64,000 bases of DNA from Acidimicrobiia bacterium (GTDB lineage Bacteria; Actinomycetota; Acidimicrobiia; IMCC26256; PALSA-610): contig BPGH01000001.1 of the NCBI GenBank assembly GCA_026002935.1, positions 1,847,965 to 1,911,964 on the forward strand, read 5' to 3'. This document shows, one piece after another, positions 44,741-53,815 of this stretch. The translations under genes and the position numbers were made by a program. Each line of letters opens with the position of its first letter. Position 1 is the stretch's first letter. The notes beneath the pieces were generated by a model, which was not told the DNA's origin, searched no databases, and saw only the letters and a program-made list of their open reading frames with translations.

Positions 44741-46019
44741 CGCCCGACGGCCCGCAGCGCGTAGTCGCCGATCGTGAGCGCGTCGATGTCGCCGGTGACC
44801 GACAGGGCGCTGCCGGCACCGTGCGGCCACGGGGCGATGCGCACGAGCGCGTCGGCGGACCGCTCGACCTCGGCGACGACCCGCCGGCCGGACGACGGCG
44901 TGAACTCCTCGTCGTCGCGGTACACGGCGTACTCCGACGGCCGCGTCGTGCGCTCGACGACGTACCCGTGGTTGCGCAGGAAGTCGACCAGTCGGCTGCG
45001 CGGCGGTCGGGAGACACCCCGACGAACGGCTTGCGCGCGCAGGCGAGGACGAGCCCGTCGTCCGCCACCGCGCGGTAGCCGGCCGGCCCCGCGGCGCCGG
45101 GGTGCCCGATCCCGCGGGCGAGCAGGGTGAGCCCGTCGGGCCCGCGCACGACGAGGCGCGCCCGCCCGTCGCCGAGTGGCACGAGCTCGATCTTCGTCCG
45201 GGACCGCTCCCGCCACCACATCGCCAGGTCGACGTGCCGGGCGATCCACACGGAGGGGGTCGCCGCCCGGGCCGCGTCCAGCACCGCCGCGAGGGCGGGG
45301 GCCGCACTGGTCGATGCGCCTCGGGATGGACCCGCGACGGTGAACAGCTCGCCGCGCCGGTGGGTCTCGTCCAGGACCGCGAGCCAGCACGCGGCGACCG
45401 CCTCGGGGGAGTCCCACCCGAACCGCTCCACGACCGCCTCGTCGTCGGGCAGCGTGTACGGGATGCGGACGAGGTCGTCCTCGATCCACGGCAGCACCGG
45501 CCGGTCCGCCGCGTCGAACGCGCCGTAGAACGAGAGCGCGCGGCGGTAGCCCGCGGGCGGCACGACGGCGCCGACCTCCCAGTGCACGGCCTGGCTCGCG
45601 TCGTAGAGGAAGCCGTTCGCGGCGAGCGCGAGCAGCGTCTCGTCGGGCAGCGCAGGTACGGTGCCCGGAACCCGAACGCCGGCACGCCGTGCCGCTCGAG
45701 CGCGCGGCGCGCCCGCCGCAGGTGCGCGAGCTGCGCCGTGAGCGACCGTGCGCTGTGGTCCACGTGCAGGTAGCCGTGGACGGGGAACTCCATCCCCATC
45801 GCCGCGTACCGGGCGATGACCGCGGGGTGGCGGGCGGCGACGACCGCGGTCACCGGCAGCGTCGCGCGGCAGTCGGCGGCGTCGACGATCCGGAAGATGC
45901 GGTCGATCCGTTGCTCCATGCGCTCGGGGCCGAGGCCGTAGCGCGACCCGATGGTGCGCGCGCGACGCAGCGCCTGCACGGAGCCCTTGCCCTGCGCGGC
46001 GACCAGGAGTGCCTTCATC
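44737..46019 (-). CDS. Polysaccharide deacetylase family protein, broken by frameshifts
   Basis: Start ATG 46019 (MKALLVAAQGKG). The NodB-like part reads MEFPVHGYLHVDHS and FGFRAPYLR in the first frame, LLALAANGFLYDASQ and PWIEDDLVRIPY in the second, and VDFLRNHGYVVE, VERSADALVRIAPW in the third. Breaks lie at about 45655 (one C missing in a C run) and about 45005 (one base missing). A further +1/-1 pair around 45325-45345 would restore the usual VHPE motif. Intact length is about 427 residues, with a C-terminal region beyond the deacetylase fold. Family members remove N-acetyl groups from glycans; metal ligands are only partly visible because of the breaks. Confidence 0.65.
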
Positions 46020-46187
46020 GCGCCGGCTCCCCCCGCGACGGGGCGGCACAGGGGCGCCGGTTCGGGTGACGGCCGGCGGGCACGGCGCGAGCATCGGTCG
46101 CGGGCCGGGCCCGCTCCTCGGCCACGAGGCGTAGGGGCGCTGCCCAGAACGCGCGAACGCCCGGCCGGCAAGCGCGCCGGCGGCCCG

Positions 46188-47198
46188 TCACGACGCCCCC
46201 GGCGGGTCGAGGCGTCCGGCCGGCACGCCCGGATCGCGCCATTGCTGCACGCGCGTCGCGACCGTCCAGCCCGCCATCCGCCCGAGCGCGACGGGGAGGT
46301 CGTAGGCGTAGAAGCGGGCGCGCGCCGCGCCGACGGGACGGATCCCGCTCGGCTCGTACCCGAAGCGCGCGAGCTGGCGCCGGGCGACGAGCTCGATGAA
46401 CGCCGTCTCGTGGGGGCGCAGCACCTCCCGGTAGCGGCCGATGCCCCGCGTCGAGATCCGTCCCGGTTCGAGGTCGCCGAACGAGCTGTTGCCGCCCGTG
46501 GCGCGGTGCTCGGGGAGTCCCTCCATCTCGAGCATCGCGGGCGTGTAGGGCACCCCGATGTGGCGGCAGACGGTGCGCAGCGTGCGTTCCGGTTCGCGGG
46601 CCAGGTCCTCGTACCGCACGACCAGGTAGCCGTCCCGGTGGCGCTCGAGGTTGCGCGCGGCGGCCCGGGCCGACCGCATCCACCGGGCGGTCGCGGCGCC
46701 GACGCGCGAGAGGTCCTGGCCGTTGCGCCGGCGCACCGACGCGTACCGGTCACGCGGGTCGCGCAGCATGTGCACGATCCGGGCGTTGGGGAACTCCGCG
46801 AAGACGCGGTCGGCGTGGTGCTCGGTGTGCAGCGACTTGTCGCCCCAACGGGCCCGGCCGGCCCGCTCGGCGTGGTGCTCGAAGAACAGGGCGAAGAGGC
46901 GCCCGTAGGTGGGCGGCCCGGCGAGGAACTCGCGCCGGATGCGGTCCTTCTCCGGGGCGAGGTGGCGCATCCGCCGGTACCGGCACATGTCGTCGAGGCA
47001 GCGGTCGAGGTTCGCGGGCACCGAGAGGTCGCCGTAGCGCCCGTCGAAGTAGCGCCACACATTCGTGCGCCGCACCATGCACAGGTCCGGGTGGGACGCG
47101 AGCAGGGCGAACAGCAACGTCGTCCCGCTGCGGTCGGCGCCGGCGAGGAACACCGGGGACGCATCCGTGCGCCCCGGTGCCCCCGCGCCCAGCCCCAC
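46188..47198 (-). CDS. Sulfotransferase family protein (4 of 6)
   Basis: 336 residues; start taken at GTG 47198, no obvious ribosome site. PAPS loop AGADRSGTTLL (~18-28), RRTNVWRYFDGRYGDL, RARWGDKSLHTEHHA, IVHMLRDPRDRYASV (3'-phosphate loop), VVRYEDLA and GGNSSFGDLEPGRIS. The same architecture as the gene at 36468, including the GGNSS segment, although it lies on the opposite arm of the locus. Predicted sulfate transfer from PAPS to a glycan or lipid-linked sugar. Confidence 0.86.
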   Translation of the reverse strand: MGLGAGAPGRTDASPVFLAGADRSGTTLLFALLASHPDLCMVRRTNVWRYFDGRYGDLSVPANLDRCLDDMCRYRRMRHLAPEKDRIRREFLAGPPTYGRLFALFFEHHAERAGRARWGDKSLHTEHHADRVFAEFPNARIVHMLRDPRDRYASVRRRNGQDLSRVGAATARWMRSARAAARNLERHRDGYLVVRYEDLAREPERTLRTVCRHIGVPYTPAMLEMEGLPEHRATGGNSSFGDLEPGRISTRGIGRYREVLRPHETAFIELVARRQLARFGYEPSGIRPVGAARARFYAYDLPVALGRMAGWTVATRVQQWRDPGVPAGRLDPPGAS

Positions 47199-47221
47199 GG
47201 TCGGCCGGCGAGATCGATGCC

Positions 47222-48145
47222 TCAGTCGGCATGGGAGTAGCCCTCCAGGAAGTCGAAGCCGGCGATCCCCCGTTCCACCCGCGCGATCGCGTCGGCGCTC
47301 CACTCGACGCGGGCGCGGTCGCGCACCGGTTCGCGACGGATGATCGCGGCGCAGGCGTCCAGGTACGGACGGTCGGGCTCGACGCCGAGGAACGCGCTCA
47401 CGCGCGCGAGCTCCGCGGCCGGATCCTCGCAGAACCGTTCGTAGCGGACGGTCACGAGCTCTCCGGGGCCGAGCCGGGCCCTCAGGGTGCGCAGGGTCTC
47501 GCACGCGCGGAAGTAGTGGTCGGCGGCGTTCTCGAAGCTCCTCCCGCCGCGCACCATCATCACGGCGATCGGGTCGAACGGGTTCCGCACGACCTGGACG
47601 AGGCGCACGTCGACGCCGACGAGCCGCCGGAGCCGGTCGAGCAGTGCGGGGTCCGCGCCCAGCCGGCGCGTGGAGGTGCCGGAGGTGCTGTCGCCCACGA
47701 CGAGCGGTCGCTCGGCACGCCCCTGCGACCACCCGGGGACCTCGTAGGAGTACGGCTCGAGCCGCCGTGCGGTCACGCGGCCCTTGCGGGCCTCGGTGCG
47801 CGAGCCCCGGAGGATCAGGTGGAAGAGCTCGTCGCGACCGAACCCGGCGTCGACGTACGACAGTGCGTCGAGCTCGTCGGAGACGACCATGCGCGGGTGC
47901 GCGTCGAGCAGGGCGCCGAGCATGCTGGTCCCGCTCTTGTTGTGCCCGATGAAGAAGCAGAACGTCCGCACCTGCGCGAACGGTCGCTCGGCGCGGCTCG
48001 CCCGGGCGGCCCGCGACGCCCAGCGCCGGCGCCGGGCGAGGTCGAGCCTGCGGTACGCGCGGCTGCGGAACACGACCCGTGTCGGGCCCCGCTTCGCGAC
48101 CCACCGGAACGCGTCCGAGTCGACGAGCGCGTGCACCAGACTCAC
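47222..48145 (-). CDS. Sulfotransferase family protein (5 of 6), divergent type
   Basis: 307 residues from GTG 48145 (GTGA overlap with the gene before). PAPS loop GHNKSGTSMLGALLDAHP (~50-67), LVQVVRNPFDPIAVMMVRGGRSF (3'-phosphate region, with Asn-Pro-Phe instead of Asp-Pro-Arg) and VTVRYERFCEDPAAEL. It is more distant from the other five and resembles the eukaryote-like carbohydrate sulfotransferase group (Sulfotransfer_3) by eye. N-terminal 45 residues are basic. Confidence 0.8.
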   Translation of the reverse strand: MSLVHALVDSDAFRWVAKRGPTRVVFRSRAYRRLDLARRRRWASRAARASRAERPFAQVRTFCFFIGHNKSGTSMLGALLDAHPRMVVSDELDALSYVDAGFGRDELFHLILRGSRTEARKGRVTARRLEPYSYEVPGWSQGRAERPLVVGDSTSGTSTRRLGADPALLDRLRRLVGVDVRLVQVVRNPFDPIAVMMVRGGRSFENAADHYFRACETLRTLRARLGPGELVTVRYERFCEDPAAELARVSAFLGVEPDRPYLDACAAIIRREPVRDRARVEWSADAIARVERGIAGFDFLEGYSHAD

Positions 48146-49077
48146 GCCGCCACCTCCCGCCGGCGTGCCGGGCCCGACGCGAGGGCGTCCCGGGCCGCGC
48201 CGGGCGTGCGGGCGATAGCGGCGATCGGGGCGGTGGCCGCGTGCGCGACCCGGTCGCGCCAGCCGAGCCGCACCGGCCGCGGCTCGTACCCGAGCGCCCG
48301 CATCGGTCGGCGCGCCGCGCACTGGATGAACGCGACCTCGCGTGGCGGCAGGGCCCCGCCGCGGCCGACGAAGCGGCCCGAGATGGGCGTCGCGCCGGGC
48401 CCGGTGCGCAGCTCGTCGTACCGGCGCGCGTCGGGGACGGCGACCATCGCGGGCTCGTAGTCCTCACCGAGGAAGTCGCACAGGGCCCGCACCGTCGCCG
48501 CGGGGTCGGCCACCAGGTCCTCGTAGCGCACGACCGCGTACCGGCCCGGGTGGCGCCGCGCGTTGCGTTCGGCGCGCTCGGCCGACGCGCACCACTGCGC
48601 CGTCGTCCGCCACAGCCGCCCGGGGGCGCGGCCGTCTCGCGCGACGACCGCCTCGTACCGGTCACGCGGGTCGCGGACGACGTGCACGATCCGCGCGTCC
48701 GGGTGCGCCCGTAGGACCGCCGGCGCGCACCGGTCGAGGTCCTCCGACTGCTCCCCGCCCCGCCGCTTGCCCGCCGCCCGGGCGGCGTCGCGCAGCACGA
48801 TCTCGAACAGCCGACCGTAGGTGGGTGCCCCCGTGGCGAGCTCGGCGAGGATCCGGTCCGGATCGAGGCGCAGCGATGCGACCTGCTTCCTCGCGAGGAT
48901 CGCCTCGACGCAGCGACGGGCGTTCCCGTCGTCGGCGAGGTCGCCGAAGCGGCCGTCGAACCGGGTCCACAGGTCGGTCCGGCGGCTCAGCCAGATGCGT
49001 GGGTGCGACGACAGGACGTGCCGCAGCAGGGTCTTGCCGGATCGGCTCGTGCCGGTCAGGTACACGAGCCCGCTCAT
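48142..49077 (-). CDS. Sulfotransferase family protein (6 of 6), partly degenerate
   Basis: 311 residues from ATG 49077 (ATGA overlap). PAPS loop TGTSRSGKTLL (8-18, SGKT form), RRTDLWTRFDGRFGDLADD, IVHVVRDPRDRYEAV and VVRYEDLV are conserved. The motif that reads RWGDK/Q in its relatives is replaced by KRRGGEQSEDLD here. It may have altered specificity. Same length class as the gene at 35563, which it resembles more than the others. Confidence 0.82.
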   Translation of the reverse strand: MSGLVYLTGTSRSGKTLLRHVLSSHPRIWLSRRTDLWTRFDGRFGDLADDGNARRCVEAILARKQVASLRLDPDRILAELATGAPTYGRLFEIVLRDAARAAGKRRGGEQSEDLDRCAPAVLRAHPDARIVHVVRDPRDRYEAVVARDGRAPGRLWRTTAQWCASAERAERNARRHPGRYAVVRYEDLVADPAATVRALCDFLGEDYEPAMVAVPDARRYDELRTGPGATPISGRFVGRGGALPPREVAFIQCAARRPMRALGYEPRPVRLGWRDRVAHAATAPIAAIARTPGAARDALASGPARRREVAA

Positions 49078-50312
49078 GGCGCGACCGCACGGACGGGGAG
49101 GGCGCCGCGCGCGGGCGCGGCGCCGGCGGTGCCGGCGAACAGCGACGCCAGGTGCTCGGCCTGGCGGCGCGCGCTGAACCAGCGGTTCACGCGTTCGCGT
49201 CCGGTGGCGGCCATCCGGCGCGCGCGCTCGGGGTCGCGCAGCAGTTCGGCGATCGCGTCGGCGAGGGCGTCGGGCTGGCCGGGCTCGACGAGCCAGCCGG
49301 TCGTACCGTCGACCATCACCTGGCTCGTCCCGCTCACCGCCGTCGCGACGACCGGGAGCCCGCTCGCCATCGCCTCGACGAGGGCGATCGGGAGTCCTTC
49401 CCACAGCGACGGCAGCACGAACGAGTCGCTCGCGGCGAGGAGCGCGGGGACGTCGCGCCGGCTCCCGAGGAAGCGCACGCGGTCGGCGAGCCCCGCGTCG
49501 CGGACCAGGCGCTCGATCTCCGGCCGCAGCTCGCCGTCGCCGGCGAGCAGGACCCGCAGGTCGGCGAAGCGCGGCGCGAGACGTTCGAGCGCCCGGACGA
49601 GGTGCACGTGGCCCTTCTGCCGCTTGAACGTGCCGACCATGATCATGGCGTGGTGGGAGGGTCGGAGCCCGAGCTCGGACCGCAGGCGGGCGCGGTCGAC
49701 CGGTGCCGGGTAGCGCTCGGTGTCGACGCCGTTGGGTACCACGACGACCTTGCGCGTGCGGCTCCGGGTCGACCGGGCGAACGCGCGGGCCGTCTCGTCG
49801 GAGACGACGACGACCCCGTTCACGATCCGGGTGCCGAGCCGGTACAGCGCGCGGTGGGCGGCGCGCTTCGGGCCGAGCAGCCAGGCGTTGCGGCCGAGGT
49901 GCTCGCGCCGAACCATGAAGCGGACGTTCTCGATCGTCCACCAGACCTGTACGCGCGGGCGCCCGAACCGCAGCGTCATGACCAGGAAGTCGAGGGTGCC
50001 CAGCCCCCGGGTCTGGACGACGTCGATCCCGTGGGCGACGACCAGCCGGCGGAGGTCGCGCCGGCGACGCGCCATCTCCGCGGCGAACGCGGGCAGCGCC
50101 AGCGCGCCGTGGCGGCGGCCGGGCAGCACGACGACCGGGGTGCCGGTCGCGTCGAGCTCGTCTCTCAGCGGCCCGTCCTCGAAGGTGCACACGACCACGT
50201 CGAACCCGGTGCGCGGCAGGTACTTCGCCATCGTCGCGAGGTTCTCCTGCGCGCCGCCGATCTCGAGGTTCGGCGTGACGAGCAGGACGGCTCGCCGGTC
50301 GCTCGCAGTCAT
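49074..50312 (-). CDS. Glycosyltransferase family 4 protein
   Basis: 412 residues from ATG 50312. GT-B fold: LVTPNLEIGGAQENLATMAKYL (N-terminal glycine-rich acceptor loop, ~11-32), VWWTIENVRF, VVVVPNGVDTERY (~200-212), MVGTFKRQKGHVHLVRALE, LLAGDGELRPEIE and SLWEGLPIALVEAMASGLPVVAT (E-x7-E). Four-base overlaps with the genes on both sides show it is part of one operon. Donor unknown. Confidence 0.9.
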   Translation of the reverse strand: MTASDRRAVLLVTPNLEIGGAQENLATMAKYLPRTGFDVVVCTFEDGPLRDELDATGTPVVVLPGRRHGALALPAFAAEMARRRRDLRRLVVAHGIDVVQTRGLGTLDFLVMTLRFGRPRVQVWWTIENVRFMVRREHLGRNAWLLGPKRAAHRALYRLGTRIVNGVVVVSDETARAFARSTRSRTRKVVVVPNGVDTERYPAPVDRARLRSELGLRPSHHAMIMVGTFKRQKGHVHLVRALERLAPRFADLRVLLAGDGELRPEIERLVRDAGLADRVRFLGSRRDVPALLAASDSFVLPSLWEGLPIALVEAMASGLPVVATAVSGTSQVMVDGTTGWLVEPGQPDALADAIAELLRDPERARRMAATGRERVNRWFSARRQAEHLASLFAGTAGAAPARGALPVRAVAP

Positions 50313-51496
50313 CGCAGCCGCTCCGTGTAGAGGCGGCGGCGGCGCAGGAACCCGGCCGGCCGCTCGTCGGAGTCCGTCGCGAGCGCCGCCAGCTCGGCGA
50401 CCGGCTGCGGGTTTCGTGCCACCCAGCGGGCCTGGTCGATCGCGTCCAGCGCGGCCTCGAGCTTGCGGGCCGGGCCGTCGGTCTCGAAGTACGAGTTCCA
50501 GTACTGCACCGCGGCCTGCAGCTTGTAGAGCCGCCATGCCGCCGGGAACAACTCCCGCTCGGCGTCGGCGAGGGGGAGGGTGGCGCCGTACGCGCGCATG
50601 AACGCGCGCATCGACTCGAAGTCGTAGTAGCCGGCGCGGTACCGGTACTTTCCGAGCACCGACACGAGGTCGTTGACGCGCCAGTCCAGGCGGGCGGACT
50701 CGAAGTCGACCGGCACCGCGACACCGTGGCGGAAGACGAGGTTGTGCAGGCCGTAGTCGCCGTGGACGACGCACCGGGGCAGGTCCGCCGACTCGAGCTC
50801 GGCCTCGAGCGCGCGCAGCTCGTGCAGCACCCCGGGGGCGCGCCGGGTCAGCTCGTCGGTGAGCCCCCGCACGTGCGGGTCGGCCAGCGCCGTCGACCGT
50901 TCGGCGAGCTCGCCGACCTTCCGCTCGTTCCAGTCGGCGTCGCGCTTTCGCGGCCCGTCCATCGTCGCGAAGCCCAGATGGTGGTCACCCGCGGGCACGA
51001 ACCCCGCGAGCGCGACGTGGAAGCGCGCGAGGGTGTCGCCGGCGACCCGGGTCAGGTGCATGCGGTCGGTGCGGCGCAGGTACGACAGCGAGTAATTCGT
51101 GCCGGCGACGAAGTCGAACACGGCGAAGACGTTCGTGCCGTCGGTGGTCCACGTCGCCCCCTGCGGCGTCCGTTCGAGGCGCACCGCGGGGAAGCCGACC
51201 TCCTCGAGGCGGCGCAGGATCGAGTGGCCGCACTCGACGATCGGCGCGGTCCACTGCGGGCGGTACCGCTTCACCACCTTCCGCCCGCGGGGCGTGTCGA
51301 CCATCGCGTTGAGGCTGCGCCGGCCGAGGCGGAGGTCCCGGGTCCCCCCGGAGGGGCCGAGACCGAATTGCGCGAGGACCGCGAGCACGGTCTCGGGCTC
51401 CAGCGTCGGCGGGCCGAACCGCGCGGAGAGGTACGCCAAGACCCGTGACGGGCGCGGCAGCCGGGGGATGCGACGGGCCCCGGGTGCGCCCCTCAT
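50309..51496 (-). CDS. APH-like phosphotransferase
   Basis: 395 residues from ATG 51496. Aminoglycoside-phosphotransferase-like kinase fold: RGRKVVKRYRPQW (ATP-site Lys), catalytic loop CVVHGDYGLHNLVF (HGDxxxxN, about residue 250-263) and metal-binding VDFESARLDW. Such kinases in glycan loci can phosphorylate sugars or lipid carriers; a choline-kinase- or Kdo-kinase-like role is possible but not shown. ATGA overlaps on both sides. Confidence 0.82.
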   Translation of the reverse strand: MRGAPGARRIPRLPRPSRVLAYLSARFGPPTLEPETVLAVLAQFGLGPSGGTRDLRLGRRSLNAMVDTPRGRKVVKRYRPQWTAPIVECGHSILRRLEEVGFPAVRLERTPQGATWTTDGTNVFAVFDFVAGTNYSLSYLRRTDRMHLTRVAGDTLARFHVALAGFVPAGDHHLGFATMDGPRKRDADWNERKVGELAERSTALADPHVRGLTDELTRRAPGVLHELRALEAELESADLPRCVVHGDYGLHNLVFRHGVAVPVDFESARLDWRVNDLVSVLGKYRYRAGYYDFESMRAFMRAYGATLPLADAERELFPAAWRLYKLQAAVQYWNSYFETDGPARKLEAALDAIDQARWVARNPQPVAELAALATDSDERPAGFLRRRRLYTERLR

Positions 51497-52320
51497 CGCG
51501 CGACCTCCTCGCGGGGTGCGGCCGGCGAGGGGGCGAGCCATTCGGTGACGACGGCGGCGACGGCACGATCGAGGCCGCGGCCGCCACCGTCCCCGTTGGG
51601 GACCTGCACGACCGGGACGCCGCGCCGCCGGGCGGCCTCGGTGGCGCAGGTGACCGCGTGGCGCGACGCCGCGACGAGGCGCTCGACGTCGGTCCGGGTG
51701 AGGCGGCGCGAGTGCGCCCACAGGCCCCGGTCCAGGACGCGCCGCGCGCAGACGTCGTCGGGTGCCGTCACGTGCACGACGAGGTCCGGAGGGGGCACGA
51801 GCGCGACGTACGCATCGACGGCGTCGCGACGCGGCTCCTCCACGTGCGACGCGTAGAGGTGGGCGGTCCGCTGCAGGAAGCCGTCGTCGACGACGACCAC
51901 CTCGCCGGGCCGGCCGGTGCGGTGCAGGAACCGGAGGCGGCCGCCGAGCTGGAAGAACCAGTAGAGCACGTGCGCCTTCCGGCGCACCGGCAACGGACGG
52001 CCGCGTTGCGAGGCGATCGCGCACCTCGCGAGGGCGGCGTGCTCGCGTGCGAAGCACGCCGCGTCGACCGACGTTGTGGCGTAGAAGACCTGCCAGAGCA
52101 ACGCGCGCCGCAGGCGCGCCGGCCGGACCCGGTCCGCGATCCGACCGGGCCGGGTCCGGGCGGCGTGCTCACGCGCGCGGCCGACGACGGTGTCGGCCGC
52201 GACGGCGCGACGGTCGAGCTCGTCGCGCAGGAGTGCCGTGAGGGTCGTCTTGCCGGCGCCCGGCGCGCCCACGACCTCGACGACCGTGACGTCGCCGGGG
52301 CCCGCTGCGTCAGATCGCAC
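51493..52320 (-). CDS. P-loop kinase of unknown substrate
   Basis: 275 residues from GTG 52320. Walker A GAPGAGKTTL (18-27) near the N-terminus, then RKAHVLYWFFQLGGRLRFL, VVVVDDGFLQRTAHLY (Walker-B-like with DDG) and VVHVTAPDDVCARRVLDRG (LID-like). The fold looks like AAA_17/AAA_33 or thymidylate-kinase-type small-molecule kinases. No APS-kinase signature is visible, so it is unlikely to make PAPS. It overlaps its upstream neighbour by 11 bases. Confidence 0.7.
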   Translation of the reverse strand: MRSDAAGPGDVTVVEVVGAPGAGKTTLTALLRDELDRRAVAADTVVGRAREHAARTRPGRIADRVRPARLRRALLWQVFYATTSVDAACFAREHAALARCAIASQRGRPLPVRRKAHVLYWFFQLGGRLRFLHRTGRPGEVVVVDDGFLQRTAHLYASHVEEPRRDAVDAYVALVPPPDLVVHVTAPDDVCARRVLDRGLWAHSRRLTRTDVERLVAASRHAVTCATEAARRRGVPVVQVPNGDGGGRGLDRAVAAVVTEWLAPSPAAPREEVAR

Positions 52321-53815
52321 GCCAGACCTCGCGCTTCAGGTCCGCGATCACGTGTTCGGCCGGGCGGTTCGCGTCGACCGACGTGACCGTGCAGTTCCCG
52401 CGCGCCTTCACCGCCTGCTCGAGTTCCCGGACCGCGCGGCACTTGGTGGCGACGGTCTCGAGCCGGTGATCGGGCTTGCGCGCGTGTGCCACGTCCGGGT
52501 CGACGTGCAGGAACACGAGCTGGTCGGGCGGGTGGAATCGGCGGTAGATGCGCTCCTCGAGCGCCGCGAGCGAGCGGACGACCGGACGCGACCGCGCGGC
52601 GGGCACCGTCACCGCGATCTGCGGGCCGTCGAGCAGCAGGTGTGCCGCGTCGTCCCCCGAGGTGCACAGGGGGAACCGGTCGTACAACACGACCGTGCCT
52701 GCGGCGGCGTCGCGCACCGCCCGGCGGTGCCGGCGGGCCCGGTCCGCGCCGACCGAGAGGTAGTGCGCCGCGAGCGCGACGTCGCGCGCTCCCGCGAGCG
52801 GGCGGGCGGCGGCGGAGACGGGGGCGCCCCGTCGCCTCGCGCCGCGCTCGCCGCGCCGGAGGGCCCGGAACACGAGGTACGCCGCCCGGCTGCGGGGGGA
52901 GGGCGGCTTCGCGCCGAGGTAGTGCGTGCGCGCGACGAGCTTCCACCCGAGCCAGTCCGCGAGCGACTCGGCGCCCGTCGACTTGCCCGCGCCGTCGGCG
53001 CCGACGAGCGCGACGGTCGTCCCGCCCGATCGCGGGGTCATGCGCAGCTCGGGCGGGCGGAGGCGGAAGCGGCGGTTGCGGCGGAGCTCTCCGCGCGCGT
53101 ACGCGAGTGCGGCACGCGCCGACCCGTGGCGCGCGTACGGTCGCAACGCGCGGCGCATCCTCGTCCGCAGCGACCACACGCGCAGTCCGTCGCGGTGTGA
53201 CCGGGCGAAGAGATGCAGCGCGTCACGGACGACGCCGGAGGGCAGCGGGGCGCCGATCGCCTCGAGGGCGGCGACGACCCGCTCGGCGTCCGTACGCGTG
53301 GTGAGCCAGTCGATCTCCTCCCGGAGGTCCGGTCCGACACCCGGCGTGCGGACGTGCAGTACGTCCTTCACGAGGTCGCGGATCCGGTACTTGAGGAGCA
53401 CCCTCGTCACCAGCACCGCGAGCTCGAGCTCGGGTGCCGGCACGGGCACGCCCCGGTCGCGCCCGCACGACGCGAGGAACGGGAGCTCGATCGGCACGCG
53501 GTAGTTCTTCACGTGCTTCTGGCCGAGCACGAGCTGATGGTGGACGTGGACGTGGAACAGCCGGCCCGAGCGCTCGTCGAACCCGAGGTAGTGCTCCATC
53601 CCGGGGTGCGCCCCGCCCGGCGGCGACCGCAACGCCTTGACGCCGTTGCGCGCGAGGACCTCGCGGAACGCGGACGCGTCGGCGCGGGCGACGAGGACGT
53701 CGAGGTCGGTGTCGCCCGCGAGCGCGGCGTCGAGGTGCGCGTTGCTCTTCCACGAACACCAGGCGACGCCGGCTCGGTCGAGGTCGTCGATCAGGCGGGC
53801 GATGGCGTCGAGCAT
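52310..53815 (-). CDS. Nucleotidyltransferase-like / thymidylate-kinase-like fusion protein
   Basis: 501 residues from ATG 53815, first gene of the minus-strand arm. The N-terminal ~190 residues look like a nucleotidyltransferase-fold domain (WKSNAHLDAALAGDTDLDVLV, ~22-42; later HVHHQLVLGQKH and LLKYRIRDLVKDVLH). The C-terminal ~230 residues form a P-loop kinase: Walker A GADGAGKST (~270-278), VVLYDRFPL (DR-x motif typical of thymidylate kinase) and LVFLHVDPDVAHARKPDHRLET (LID-like). This two-domain layout occurs in polysaccharide loci but the substrate is not known. Confidence 0.75.
   Translation of the reverse strand: MLDAIARLIDDLDRAGVAWCSWKSNAHLDAALAGDTDLDVLVARADASAFREVLARNGVKALRSPPGGAHPGMEHYLGFDERSGRLFHVHVHHQLVLGQKHVKNYRVPIELPFLASCGRDRGVPVPAPELELAVLVTRVLLKYRIRDLVKDVLHVRTPGVGPDLREEIDWLTTRTDAERVVAALEAIGAPLPSGVVRDALHLFARSHRDGLRVWSLRTRMRRALRPYARHGSARAALAYARGELRRNRRFRLRPPELRMTPRSGGTTVALVGADGAGKSTGAESLADWLGWKLVARTHYLGAKPPSPRSRAAYLVFRALRRGERGARRRGAPVSAAARPLAGARDVALAAHYLSVGADRARRHRRAVRDAAAGTVVLYDRFPLCTSGDDAAHLLLDGPQIAVTVPAARSRPVVRSLAALEERIYRRFHPPDQLVFLHVDPDVAHARKPDHRLETVATKCRAVRELEQAVKARGNCTVTSVDANRPAEHVIADLKREVWRAI

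Noticed and set aside
51493..52320. APS kinase (CysC) that would supply PAPS to the sulfotransferases
   Set aside because: Only the P-loop is shared; the APS-kinase signature segments are missing.
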